This document shows positions 23,819 through 30,775 of a DNA stretch of 32,260 bases, piece by piece. The stretch lies in contig CALMQI010000391.1 of the NCBI GenBank assembly GCA_937871935.1, forward strand, positions 1 through 32,260. The letters run 5' to 3'. Below the pieces are notes generated by a model, which made no database searches, was not told where the DNA came from, and saw only the letters and a program-made list of their open reading frames with translations. Every line of letters starts with the position of its first letter. Position 1 is the stretch's first letter. The DNA is from an uncultured Burkholderiales bacterium (GTDB lineage Bacteria > Pseudomonadota > Gammaproteobacteria > Burkholderiales > Burkholderiaceae_C). The position numbers and the translations under genes are program-made.

Positions 23819-25069
23819 ATGTACAAATGGTGGAAAGCGGCGCTTGCCGCCATGACGCTCTCGACCGCGGGGCAAGCCGCCTGGGCGGCCGAACCTATCA
23901 AGTTCGGGCAGTGTTACGACCTGACCAAGGTCTACGGCTTCATCTCGCCACAGATCGCGCAGGCATCACGCGACCTGGCCGCCCTGATCAACGCGAAAGG
24001 CGGCATCAGCGGCCGGCCGATCGAATTGCTGCTCAACGATCACGGCAACGAGCCGCAGCGCGGCGTGGAATGCTACGAGCGCCTGAAGCGAGACGGCGTG
24101 GTCGTGTTCGACTTCTTCTCGACCCCTGTCGCGCGCGCGCTGTTGCCCCGGGTGATGCAGGACGGCAATATCCAGCTCCAGGCCTTGCATGGCCGTGCCG
24201 ACGCGGTCGACGGTGAGGTCTTCAAGACGATCTTCCCGCTTGGCCCGACCTATTGGGGTCAAGCCGCGAACATGATCAGCTACATCAAGCGGCAAGCCGG
24301 CGCGAACATCAAGACCACGAAGGTCGCATTCCTCTACGCCGACTACCCGTTTGGACAGGAGCCGATCCCGATCCTGCAGGAGTTGCAGAAGCGCGAGGGC
24401 TTCGAGCTGCAGATGTTCCCCTACCCGTTGCCAGGCAATGACGTGAGCTCTGCCATGAGCCAGATCCGGCGCTATCAGCCGGACTGGATCGTCCACTGGG
24501 GTGTGGGGCCGATGAATGTCGTCGCCCTGAAAGAGATGAAACGCAGCGGCATCCCGAACGAGAAGTTCATCACCGTCAACTGGCTAAACGAAACCGACAT
24601 CGCCAACCTCGGTGCCGAAGCGGCCAAGGGCGCGAAACGATCCTCCGTCGTGGTCGGCGGCGGCACCGACACCGCGCTGCTGAGGGAAATCACCAAGGAA
24701 CTGTACGACAAGGGCAAGGGTGGCGGCGACCGCAAGTTCTTGTCCGACACCTACTACAACGTGTCTCTGGCCATCTGGTCGACCGTCTTCCAGGGCGTAG
24801 AGCTCGCGCTGAAGAATGACCCCGGCCCGTTGACTGCGGACAAGGTTCGCAAGGGCATGGAAAGCCTGCGCAGCTACGACGCCAACGGCCTGATGCCCCC
24901 GCTGACGATCACCGCGAAGGACCACGGCGGCGGCGGCAAGACCCGCATCGACATGTGGGACGGCACAAAGTGGGTGCCGCAGACCGACTGGTTCGCCGAC
25001 TACACCGACCTGGTCTGGGCCACGGTCAAGCAGCACTCCGCGACCTTCGCCAAACCGAGCACCAAGTAA
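23819..25069 (+). CDS. Liv-type periplasmic substrate-binding protein, copy 3 of 3
   Basis: A 416-residue third paralogue. The signal peptide MYKWWKAALAAMTLSTAGQAAWAA is followed by EPIKFGQCYDLTKVYGFISPQ. It keeps NDHGNEPQRGVECYERLK, FFSTPVARALLPRVMQDG, FPLGPTYWGQAANMISY and KDHGGGGKTRIDMWDGTKW. It shares features with both other copies: the FFSTPV segment with copy 2, and the EPIP...LQKREGFELQ segment with copy 1. This is consistent with stepwise duplication or with gene conversion. Start ATG 23819 has GAGGAGA upstream; the longer track ORF begins inside copy 2. The LivF-like ATPase follows 4 bp after its stop. Confidence 0.93.
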   Translation: MYKWWKAALAAMTLSTAGQAAWAAEPIKFGQCYDLTKVYGFISPQIAQASRDLAALINAKGGISGRPIELLLNDHGNEPQRGVECYERLKRDGVVVFDFFSTPVARALLPRVMQDGNIQLQALHGRADAVDGEVFKTIFPLGPTYWGQAANMISYIKRQAGANIKTTKVAFLYADYPFGQEPIPILQELQKREGFELQMFPYPLPGNDVSSAMSQIRRYQPDWIVHWGVGPMNVVALKEMKRSGIPNEKFITVNWLNETDIANLGAEAAKGAKRSSVVVGGGTDTALLREITKELYDKGKGGGDRKFLSDTYYNVSLAIWSTVFQGVELALKNDPGPLTADKVRKGMESLRSYDANGLMPPLTITAKDHGGGGKTRIDMWDGTKWVPQTDWFADYTDLVWATVKQHSATFAKPSTK

Positions 25070-25073
25070 GAAC

Positions 25074-25865
25074 GTGAACGCCCTCATCCTGAACAACATC
25101 GAGGTCATCTACGACCACGTCTTCCTTGCCATCAAGGGCGTTTCCATCGAGGTGCCGCAGGGCGGCATGGTCGCCCTGTTGGGCGCCAACGGCGCCGGCA
25201 AGAGCACCACGCTGAAGGCGGTGAGCGGGCTGCTCAAGTCGGAGCGTGGGCAAATCACGCGAGGCGACGTGAAGTTCTTGGGCCAGGACATCTCCAAACT
25301 GCCGCCGCAGGACCGGGTCAAGATGGGCATCGCCCAGGTGCTCGAAGGCCGTCGTGTCTTCGAGCACCTGACGCCCGACGAGAATCTCATCGCGGCTTCT
25401 GCCGTGCATGGCGGCAAGGCTGACATGGAACGCAACCGCGACCGGGTGTACTCGTACTTCCCTCGCCTGCACCAGCGCCGCACCGCCAAGTCGGGCTACC
25501 TGTCCGGGGGCGAGCAACAGATGCTCGCCATCGCCAGGGCCCTAATGACGCAGCCCAAGCTGCTCATGCTCGACGAGCCCAGCCTGGGCCTGGCGCCGGT
25601 GATCGTGGCAGAGATCTTCGAGATCATCCGGCGCATCAACCGCGATGAAGGCATGTCGATCCTGCTGGTCGAGCAGAACGCCATCGCCGCGCTGGACGTC
25701 GTGTCGCACGGCTACCTGATCGAGAACGGTCGCGTCGTCATGCACGAGAAGGCCGAGGTCATGAAGAACAACCCGGACATTCGCGAGGCCTACCTCGGTG
25801 GCGCCGAGGGGCGCGATTTCAAGGAGATCAAGCACTACCGGCGCCGCAAGCGCTGGCTGGCCTGA
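25074..25865 (+). CDS. LivF-like ABC transporter ATP-binding protein
   Basis: A 263-residue ATPase, the second of the importer. Walker A is GANGAGKSTTLKAVSGLL, the signature YLSGGEQQMLAIARALM, and Walker B plus D-loop LLMLDEPSLGLAP. ILLVEQNAIAALDV carries the H-loop region, here Gln rather than His, as is usual for LivF. The end FKEIKHYRRRKRWLA extends beyond a typical LivF by roughly 20 basic residues. GTG 25074 follows the copy-3 stop by 4 bp without a strong ribosome site, so it is probably translated by coupling. Confidence 0.94.
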   Translation: MNALILNNIEVIYDHVFLAIKGVSIEVPQGGMVALLGANGAGKSTTLKAVSGLLKSERGQITRGDVKFLGQDISKLPPQDRVKMGIAQVLEGRRVFEHLTPDENLIAASAVHGGKADMERNRDRVYSYFPRLHQRRTAKSGYLSGGEQQMLAIARALMTQPKLLMLDEPSLGLAPVIVAEIFEIIRRINRDEGMSILLVEQNAIAALDVVSHGYLIENGRVVMHEKAEVMKNNPDIREAYLGGAEGRDFKEIKHYRRRKRWLA

Positions 25866-25885
25866 TCCTGCCGGCGGCAGTTGCC

Positions 25886-26803
25886 GTGTCCGAACGCACG
25901 ATCGAGAAGCTGCTCGAGCGGCTGCGGCGGCTGCCGCCGCAGACCTCGCTCACCCTGACCCAGTTGCGCGCGCAGTATGAGCGCGCCCAGGTCGCCTTCC
26001 CTTTGAGTGGCGAGGTCTCGCTGCAAGCGTTGGACACCGGCCCCGTGCGCGGTGAATGGCTGCTGCCGGCAGGCGCCGGCGATGCCGTCGTGCTGTACCT
26101 GCATGGCGGCGGTTACGTGATCGGCTCGCCGCGCTCGCACCGCCACCTGGCGGCAGACATCGCCGTGGCCGCCGGCACCCGGGCGTTCACGCTCGACTAC
26201 CGGCTGGCACCCGATCACCCCTTCCCTGCCGCGCTGGACGACGCCGTCGCCGCCTACCGCTGGCTGGTCGAGTCGCAGGGCGCGCAGCCGGGCCGCATCG
26301 TGCTGGCCGGCGACTCGGCCGGCGGCGGGCTGGTGCTGACCACGCTGGTAGCGCTGCGCGACGCCGGCCTGCCGCTGCCAGCCGCCGGCGTGTGCATCTC
26401 GCCCTGGACCGACCTCAGCTGCAGCTTGCCCTCATGCGACCCACAGTTGCCCAGCTACGACCCGCTGATCGACCACGCGGTGCTGCGTGCGATGGCCCAT
26501 GCATACATGGGCCGGCGCAGCCTGCGCAACCCGCGTGTGTCGCCGCTGTTTGCCGACCTGCGCGGCCTGCCGCCGCTGCTGGTGCAGGTGGCCGGCGGCG
26601 AGGCCCTGGTCGACGACGCGCGGCAACTGGCCATCGCTGCCAGCGAGGCCGGCGTGCACACCACGCTGGAAGTCTGGCCGCGCATGGTTCACGTCTGGCA
26701 CTGGTATGCGCGCATGCTCGACGAAGGCCAGCAGGCCATCGAACGCATCGCGGAGTTCATGCAAGGCGCACTGCGGCAGCGTGCGGCGGTTGATCGGGCC
26801 TGA
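25886..26803 (+). CDS. Alpha/beta hydrolase of the hormone-sensitive-lipase family
   Basis: A 305-residue esterase-like protein. The oxyanion-hole motif is YLHGGGYVIGSP (HGGG at 73-76), the nucleophile elbow is AGDSAGGG (Ser144), the acidic residue lies in GGEALVDDA (around 240-244) and the histidine in MVHVWH (His269). This is the HSL/GDSAG group. It lacks a signal peptide, so it should act in the cytoplasm on an ester or lactone. It is the last gene of the ABC operon (GTG start 20 bp after the LivF-like stop) and could release a carboxylic acid from an imported ester or hydrolyse a lactone intermediate; that role is inferred. Confidence 0.9.
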   Translation: MSERTIEKLLERLRRLPPQTSLTLTQLRAQYERAQVAFPLSGEVSLQALDTGPVRGEWLLPAGAGDAVVLYLHGGGYVIGSPRSHRHLAADIAVAAGTRAFTLDYRLAPDHPFPAALDDAVAAYRWLVESQGAQPGRIVLAGDSAGGGLVLTTLVALRDAGLPLPAAGVCISPWTDLSCSLPSCDPQLPSYDPLIDHAVLRAMAHAYMGRRSLRNPRVSPLFADLRGLPPLLVQVAGGEALVDDARQLAIAASEAGVHTTLEVWPRMVHVWHWYARMLDEGQQAIERIAEFMQGALRQRAAVDRA

Positions 26804-26817
26804 TCGCGGGTCTGCGC

Positions 26818-26835
26818 CGCCGGCTCAGGCCGGCG
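26818..26835. terminator. Short GC-rich hairpin at the convergent end of blocks C and D
   Basis: CGCCGGC (26818-26824) and GCCGGCG (26829-26835) form a 7-bp stem with a TCAG loop. The loop contains the stop codon of the leftward DUF35 gene. No T-run is present on either strand. It could slow both converging transcripts but is not a classical terminator. Confidence 0.35.
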
Positions 26836-27217
26836 TGAACACCGGCATGGGCGGCCCGCCCTCGCTGGCATTGAACTTCAACGTCACCGCCTGCCCGATG
26901 CGCACTGCGTCGGCATCGGCGTCGACGATGTTGCTCATCATCGTCGGGCCTTCGGCGAGTGTCACGTAGGCGATGATGTAGGGCACCTCGGCGCGCCGCA
27001 TGACGCTGAAGCTGTAGATGGTGCCCTTGCCGCTGGCCTGCCGCCACTGCAGGCGTTCGCTGCCGCAGAACGGGCAGGCGGCGCGCGGGTAGTGGTGGTG
27101 CTCGCCGCAGTCGTCGCACTGCTTGACCAGCAGGCGGCCTTCGCCGGCGGCGTCCCAGAAGGCCTTCGTCTCCGGGTAGACGGTGGGGGCGACGAGCTTG
27201 CGTTCCTTGATCAGCAT
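26825..27217 (-). CDS. DUF35 zinc-ribbon/OB-fold protein (end of block D)
   Basis: This 130-residue protein has four zinc-ribbon cysteines in KQCDDCGE and ACPFCGSE (about residues 34-53), then GKGTIYSFSVMRR leading into the OB-fold. The start at 27217 (GGGAG five bases upstream) replaces the longer track ORF, whose extension overlaps the thiolase-like gene. It begins 2 bp after the thiolase-like stop. By family knowledge it should form a complex with that protein and complete the CoA-substrate site. Of the three DUF35 proteins here it is the shortest and the most standard. Confidence 0.9.
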   Translation of the reverse strand: MLIKERKLVAPTVYPETKAFWDAAGEGRLLVKQCDDCGEHHHYPRAACPFCGSERLQWRQASGKGTIYSFSVMRRAEVPYIIAYVTLAEGPTMMSNIVDADADAVRIGQAVTLKFNASEGGPPMPVFTPA

Positions 27218-27219
27218 GT

Positions 27220-28386
27220 TCACTCCCGTTCCATGATCAATGTGCCGCTGCCGTGGCGCGTGCCCAGCGAGCCGCCGGTGCCGTGCGCCAGCGCCAGCCT
27301 GCAGTTCGGAACCTGCACCTTCGGGTGCGCCTCGGCGCGCAGCTGGCGCACCGCTTCGATCACCTTGGTCATGCCGCCGCGGTTGCCGGGGTGGTTGTTG
27401 CACAGGCCGCCGCCGTCGGTGTTGAAGGGCAGCTTGCCGGTGCCGGAGATCAGGTTGCCGTCGGACACGAAGCGGCCGCCCTCGCCCTTCTTGCAGAAGC
27501 CCAGGTCTTCCAGCGTCAGCAGCACGGTGATCGTGAAGCTGTCGTAGATCGACGCGTACTGGATGTCGGCAGGCTTCACGCCGGCTTCGGCGAAGGCTGC
27601 CGGTCCGGTCCAGGCCGCGCCGGTGGTCAGCAGGTCGACCTTGCCGCCGATCTGCGCGCGCATGAACTCGCCGGTGCCGATGACCTTGACCAGCGGACGC
27701 TTGAGCTGGCGCGCGATCTCCGGCCGCACCACGACGAGCGCGCCGCCACCGTCGCTGATGACGCAGCAGTCCAACCGGTGCAGCGGGTCCGAAATCATCG
27801 GCGAGCCGACCACGTCCTGCACCGTCACCACGTCGCGCACCATCGCGTGCGGGTTGTGCTGGGCGTGGTGCGACGCGGCCACGCGGATCCAGGCCAGCTG
27901 CTCGCTGGTGGTGCCGTGCTCGTGCATGTGGCGCATGGCGGCCATGGCATACATGTTGACGGTGGTCGGCGCGTAGGGCAGCTCGAACGGCACGTCGGGC
28001 GCGGCGCCGTAGTTGCGCGGCGCGGTGCCGGTGGCCATGCCCTCGGCCTTGGGCCGCCCGGCCAGCGTGATCAGCGCCACGTTGCAGCGGCCGGCGGCGA
28101 TGGCCGCTGCGGCATGCGCGACGTGCACCACGTACGACGAGCCACCGGTCTCGGTGGTGTCGACGTGCCTGAGTGTCATGCCCATGTAGTCGACCATGCT
28201 CAACGCACCCAGGCCCGGCGCGTCGCCGGCGCAGAAGTAGCCGTCGACGTCACGAATCGTCAGCCCGGCGTCGGCGAGCGCGCCGCGCGCGACCTCGGCA
28301 TGCAGTTGCGCCACCGACTTGTCGTCGGCGCGCCGGATCGGGTGCTCGTAGGCTCCCGCGATGTAGGCCTTGCCCTTCAGGCTCAT
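27220..28386 (-). CDS. Thiolase-like protein without nucleophilic cysteine (Ltp2-type, probable retro-aldolase)
   Basis: A 388-residue SCP2/Ltp-type thiolase-superfamily protein. It begins GKAYIAGAYEHPIRRADDKS and has HAAAAIAAGRCNVALITLAG in the middle. The position of the thiolase cysteine reads VDTTETGGSSYVVHV, so the nucleophile is absent. It keeps CNNHPGNRGGM (related to the thiolase GHPxGxxG) and has ASIYDSFTITVLLTLEDLGF where thiolases have NEAFA. A tyrosine here fits the repurposed active site of Ltp2 aldolases. It overlaps the MaoC gene upstream by ATGA and precedes a DUF35 gene by 2 bp. Probable reaction: splitting a beta-hydroxyacyl-CoA into a ketone or aldehyde and a short acyl-CoA. 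Confidence 0.88.
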   Translation of the reverse strand: MSLKGKAYIAGAYEHPIRRADDKSVAQLHAEVARGALADAGLTIRDVDGYFCAGDAPGLGALSMVDYMGMTLRHVDTTETGGSSYVVHVAHAAAAIAAGRCNVALITLAGRPKAEGMATGTAPRNYGAAPDVPFELPYAPTTVNMYAMAAMRHMHEHGTTSEQLAWIRVAASHHAQHNPHAMVRDVVTVQDVVGSPMISDPLHRLDCCVISDGGGALVVVRPEIARQLKRPLVKVIGTGEFMRAQIGGKVDLLTTGAAWTGPAAFAEAGVKPADIQYASIYDSFTITVLLTLEDLGFCKKGEGGRFVSDGNLISGTGKLPFNTDGGGLCNNHPGNRGGMTKVIEAVRQLRAEAHPKVQVPNCRLALAHGTGGSLGTRHGSGTLIMERE

Positions 28387-28772
28387 TGGTTTCCCTTTGC
28401 CGGCTTGACGGTGGCTGTGCCCTTGATTACGTCCTGCCCCTTGCCGTTGCGCACCCACACGTCGTAAACCGGCGGCCGGATTCCCTCGCGCAGCTCGCCG
28501 CCGCCGGTAACGTCGTCGTCGATGCGCACCGGCTGCACGAAGCGGATCTCCAGGTGCACGCGGTTCAGCGCGTCGGCGCCCAGCGTGTTCCTCAGCGCTT
28601 GCCAGATCAGCGCCACCGACATCGTGCCGTGCGCGATGATCCCGCCCATCGGGCTCTTGGCGGCAAACGCCTTGTCGACGTGAATCGGGTTGTAGTCGTT
28701 CGTCACCGCCGCGTAGGCCATGATGGTGTCGAAGTCGACGTGCCTGGTCGATGCCTTCAGCTGCTTGTCCAT
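28383..28772 (-). CDS. MaoC-like enoyl-CoA hydratase subunit with intact hydratase motif
   Basis: A 129-residue hot-dog-fold protein carrying the complete hydratase-2 motif, VTNDYNPIHVDKAFA followed by GGIIAHGTMSVAL; Asp, Asn and His are all in place. It would add water to a 2-enoyl-CoA. The gene immediately upstream (9-bp gap) encodes another hot-dog protein without this motif, so the two likely form a heteromer like ChsH1-ChsH2, where one subunit is catalytic. AAAGGG lies five bases before the ATG. Its product, a beta-hydroxyacyl-CoA, is the expected substrate of the adjacent thiolase-like proteins. Confidence 0.9.
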   Translation of the reverse strand: MDKQLKASTRHVDFDTIMAYAAVTNDYNPIHVDKAFAAKSPMGGIIAHGTMSVALIWQALRNTLGADALNRVHLEIRFVQPVRIDDDVTGGGELREGIRPPVYDVWVRNGKGQDVIKGTATVKPAKGNQ

Positions 28773-28781
28773 GGCGACCCT

Positions 28782-29183
28782 TTATTGCGCGACCAGCGTG
28801 GTCATGATGCCGCTGAACAGCAACTCGCCCGAGCCCACAGCCCGCGTCTCGCTGCGCACGCGCACCCACTTGCGGTCCTTCTTGACTTCCTTGTCCAGGC
28901 ACCACACTTCGGTGCGCAAGGTCTCGCCGATGCGCGGCATGCGCAAGATGTCGAAAGTCTGCCCGCCATGTACGCCGCCGGGCGGACGCGGCGCGTTCAG
29001 CGTCAGCACGGCGTCGATGACGATCATCGCCAGCATGCCGCCGGGCATGACGCCGGGGTCGTCGTCGTTCGGGTACACGCTGCGCCACTTGGCGATGGTC
29101 GCCTCGTCGACGCTGAAGTCGCGCGTGCCGTAGTTCTTGCCCGGCTCGTAATGGTCGTAGTTGAAGATGGCGGGCTCACTCAT
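28782..29183 (-). CDS. MaoC-like hot-dog protein lacking the catalytic motif
   Basis: A 133-residue protein of the FAS1-like/MaoC dehydratase N-terminal type, with VMPGGMLAMIVIDAVLTL and the later GGQTFDILRMPRIGETLRTE. The hydratase-2 DxxxxNPxHxD motif is absent: the equivalent stretch is WRSVYPNDDDPGVMPGG. In ChsH2 a comparable non-catalytic hot-dog half is fused to a DUF35 domain. Here the DUF35 protein is a separate gene directly upstream, overlapping by ATGA. It should support substrate binding in a complex with the catalytic MaoC gene that follows. Role inferred from this arrangement. Confidence 0.82.
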   Translation of the reverse strand: MSEPAIFNYDHYEPGKNYGTRDFSVDEATIAKWRSVYPNDDDPGVMPGGMLAMIVIDAVLTLNAPRPPGGVHGGQTFDILRMPRIGETLRTEVWCLDKEVKKDRKWVRVRSETRAVGSGELLFSGIMTTLVAQ

Positions 29184-29599
29184 GATGTTTCGGGCTCCAC
29201 TTGCGGAACCTTCTGTTCGGTGCCGGGGCGGGTCTCGTAGCACACGCGCACGCGCATGCCGATCTTCACCGTCGCCGGGTCGCAGTTCAGCACGTTGCAC
29301 ATGAAGCGGAAGCCCTCGTCCAGGTCCACCAGCGCCAGCACGTAGGGCGTGTCGGCCATGAACGCCGCGATCGGCGCGCGATGGATCACCGAGAAGCTGG
29401 CCACGCGCCCGAGACCTTCGGCCACCTGCCATTGCAGCTCGGTGCTCTGGCAGTGCACGCAGGCGTAACGCGAATAGAACTGCGCCTTGCCGCAGGTGCG
29501 GCAGCGCTGGAAGCGGAACTCGCCCTGGTTCGCACCCTCCCAATAAGGCCGGCTGATGCTGTCCGGCACCGGCATTGGTTTGGCTTGCACTTCGGCCAT
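29180..29599 (-). CDS. DUF35 zinc-ribbon/OB-fold protein (middle of block D)
   Basis: A 139-residue DUF35 protein with RCRTCGK and ACVHCQST zinc cysteines and GRVASFSVIHRAPI leading into the OB-fold. Its start at 29599 is 2 bp after the stop of the thiolase-like gene, and its stop overlaps the non-catalytic MaoC start. It can therefore associate either with the thiolase-like protein (aldolase function) or, as in ChsH2, with the hot-dog protein (hydratase function), and perhaps bridges both so that the hydrated intermediate is passed on. The bridging is inference from known ChsH1-ChsH2-Ltp2 organisation. Confidence 0.9.
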   Translation of the reverse strand: MAEVQAKPMPVPDSISRPYWEGANQGEFRFQRCRTCGKAQFYSRYACVHCQSTELQWQVAEGLGRVASFSVIHRAPIAAFMADTPYVLALVDLDEGFRFMCNVLNCDPATVKIGMRVRVCYETRPGTEQKVPQVEPETS

Positions 29600-29601
29600 G
29601 G

Positions 29602-30753
29602 TCAGGCCCTCCCCATGATGATCGAGCAATGGCCGGAGAAGATGCCGCCCAGCGTGTGGGCCAGCGCCACTTCCGCGTCCTTGACCTGGCGCGGGCCGCA
29701 CTCGCCGCGCAACTGGCGCACCGCCTCGACGACGTGGAACATGCCGCCGGCCGCGCCCGACGAGCCGTACGACAGCAGGCCGCCGTTGGTGTTGACGGGA
29801 AAGCGCCCGCCGATCGCAAACTCGCCGGCCAGCGCCGCCGGGCCGGCCTCACCGCGGCCGTAGAAGCCCATCGACTCCAGCGTGATGAGCAAGGTGCTGG
29901 TGAAACAGTCGTAGATGTGCGCGCAGTCGACGTCCTTGTGCTTCAGGCCGGCCTGGGCCAGCGCGTCGGCGGCCGACTCCTTGCAGCCGAAATCGACTAG
30001 CGAGGGCGCCGCGAAGATGTGCTCGTGCGTGTGGCCTTCGCCGATGCCCAGCAGTTCGACGGCGCGCTTGGGTCGGTCTCGCCCGGTCTCTGCCGCGCTG
30101 ACCACCACCGCGGCACCGCCGTCGGACACCAGGCAGCAGTCGAGCATGCGCAGCGGCGAGGCAATCACCTTTGACTTGCGCACATCGTCCATCGTGATCG
30201 GCTTCTTCATGTGCGACTGCGGGTGCAGCGCGGCGTTGGTGCGCTGGTTCACCGCCACCGCTGCGAGGTGCTCGCCGTTGAGCCAGCCTTCGTGGAAGTA
30301 GACCTGGGCGGCCATCGCGAACGCGGCGGGCACGCTCATGCCGTAGGGCTGCTCGTACTGCGGGTGGCCGACGTCGGCCAGCGCAGCCTGAACCCTGTCG
30401 CCCAGGCCGGTCAGGCGGTTGTCACCGGTGACGCACAGCACATGGCGGCAGCGCCCCGAACGCACCAGCGACTCGGCATGACGCACCAGCAGACCACCGG
30501 TCATGCCGCCCATGGCGATCGAGGCGTTGACTTTGGGGCGCAGGCCGATGTATTCGCCCAGCACCCCGCCCAGCATCAGCTGCGGCGACGCGAACGAGTA
30601 CGCCGTCAGCAGCCCGTCGATGTCCGACACCTTCAGCCCTGCGTCGGCCAGCGCGCCCAGCGCGGCTTCGACATGCAATGACATACAGGTGCTGTCGGGC
30701 AGCGCGCCGACCCGCGTGTCGTGCACGCCGCTGATGATGGCTTTGGTTCCCAT
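29602..30753 (-). CDS. Thiolase-like protein without nucleophilic cysteine (second in block D)
   Basis: A 383-residue SCP2/Ltp-type protein. The cysteine position reads ASIAMGGMTGGLLV, so the thiolase nucleophile is missing. AHIYDCFTSTLLITLESMGF keeps the tyrosine-aspartate at the place of the thiolase NEAFA motif, and the end reads NTNGGLLSYGSSGAAGG. It is more like the other block D protein than the block A protein in the YD segment. Start ATG 30753 replaces the longer track ORF, whose first 26 residues overlie the NMO-like gene. The DUF35 gene follows after 2 bp. Probable retro-aldolase for a beta-hydroxyacyl-CoA, substrate unknown. Confidence 0.87.
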   Translation of the reverse strand: MGTKAIISGVHDTRVGALPDSTCMSLHVEAALGALADAGLKVSDIDGLLTAYSFASPQLMLGGVLGEYIGLRPKVNASIAMGGMTGGLLVRHAESLVRSGRCRHVLCVTGDNRLTGLGDRVQAALADVGHPQYEQPYGMSVPAAFAMAAQVYFHEGWLNGEHLAAVAVNQRTNAALHPQSHMKKPITMDDVRKSKVIASPLRMLDCCLVSDGGAAVVVSAAETGRDRPKRAVELLGIGEGHTHEHIFAAPSLVDFGCKESAADALAQAGLKHKDVDCAHIYDCFTSTLLITLESMGFYGRGEAGPAALAGEFAIGGRFPVNTNGGLLSYGSSGAAGGMFHVVEAVRQLRGECGPRQVKDAEVALAHTLGGIFSGHCSIIMGRA

Positions 30754-30775
30754 GCTTGTTCCCGTACTTCCGGTG

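Noticed and set aside
16496-25865. Naming the ABC system a branched-chain amino-acid transporter
   Set aside because: The Liv family transports many ligands; the embedded acyl-CoA synthetase and the catabolic setting argue for a carboxylic acid.
26818-26835. Calling the hairpin at the C/D convergence a strong bidirectional terminator
   Set aside because: The stem is only 7 bp, no T-run follows on either strand, and the loop contains a stop codon; it is kept only as a weak candidate.
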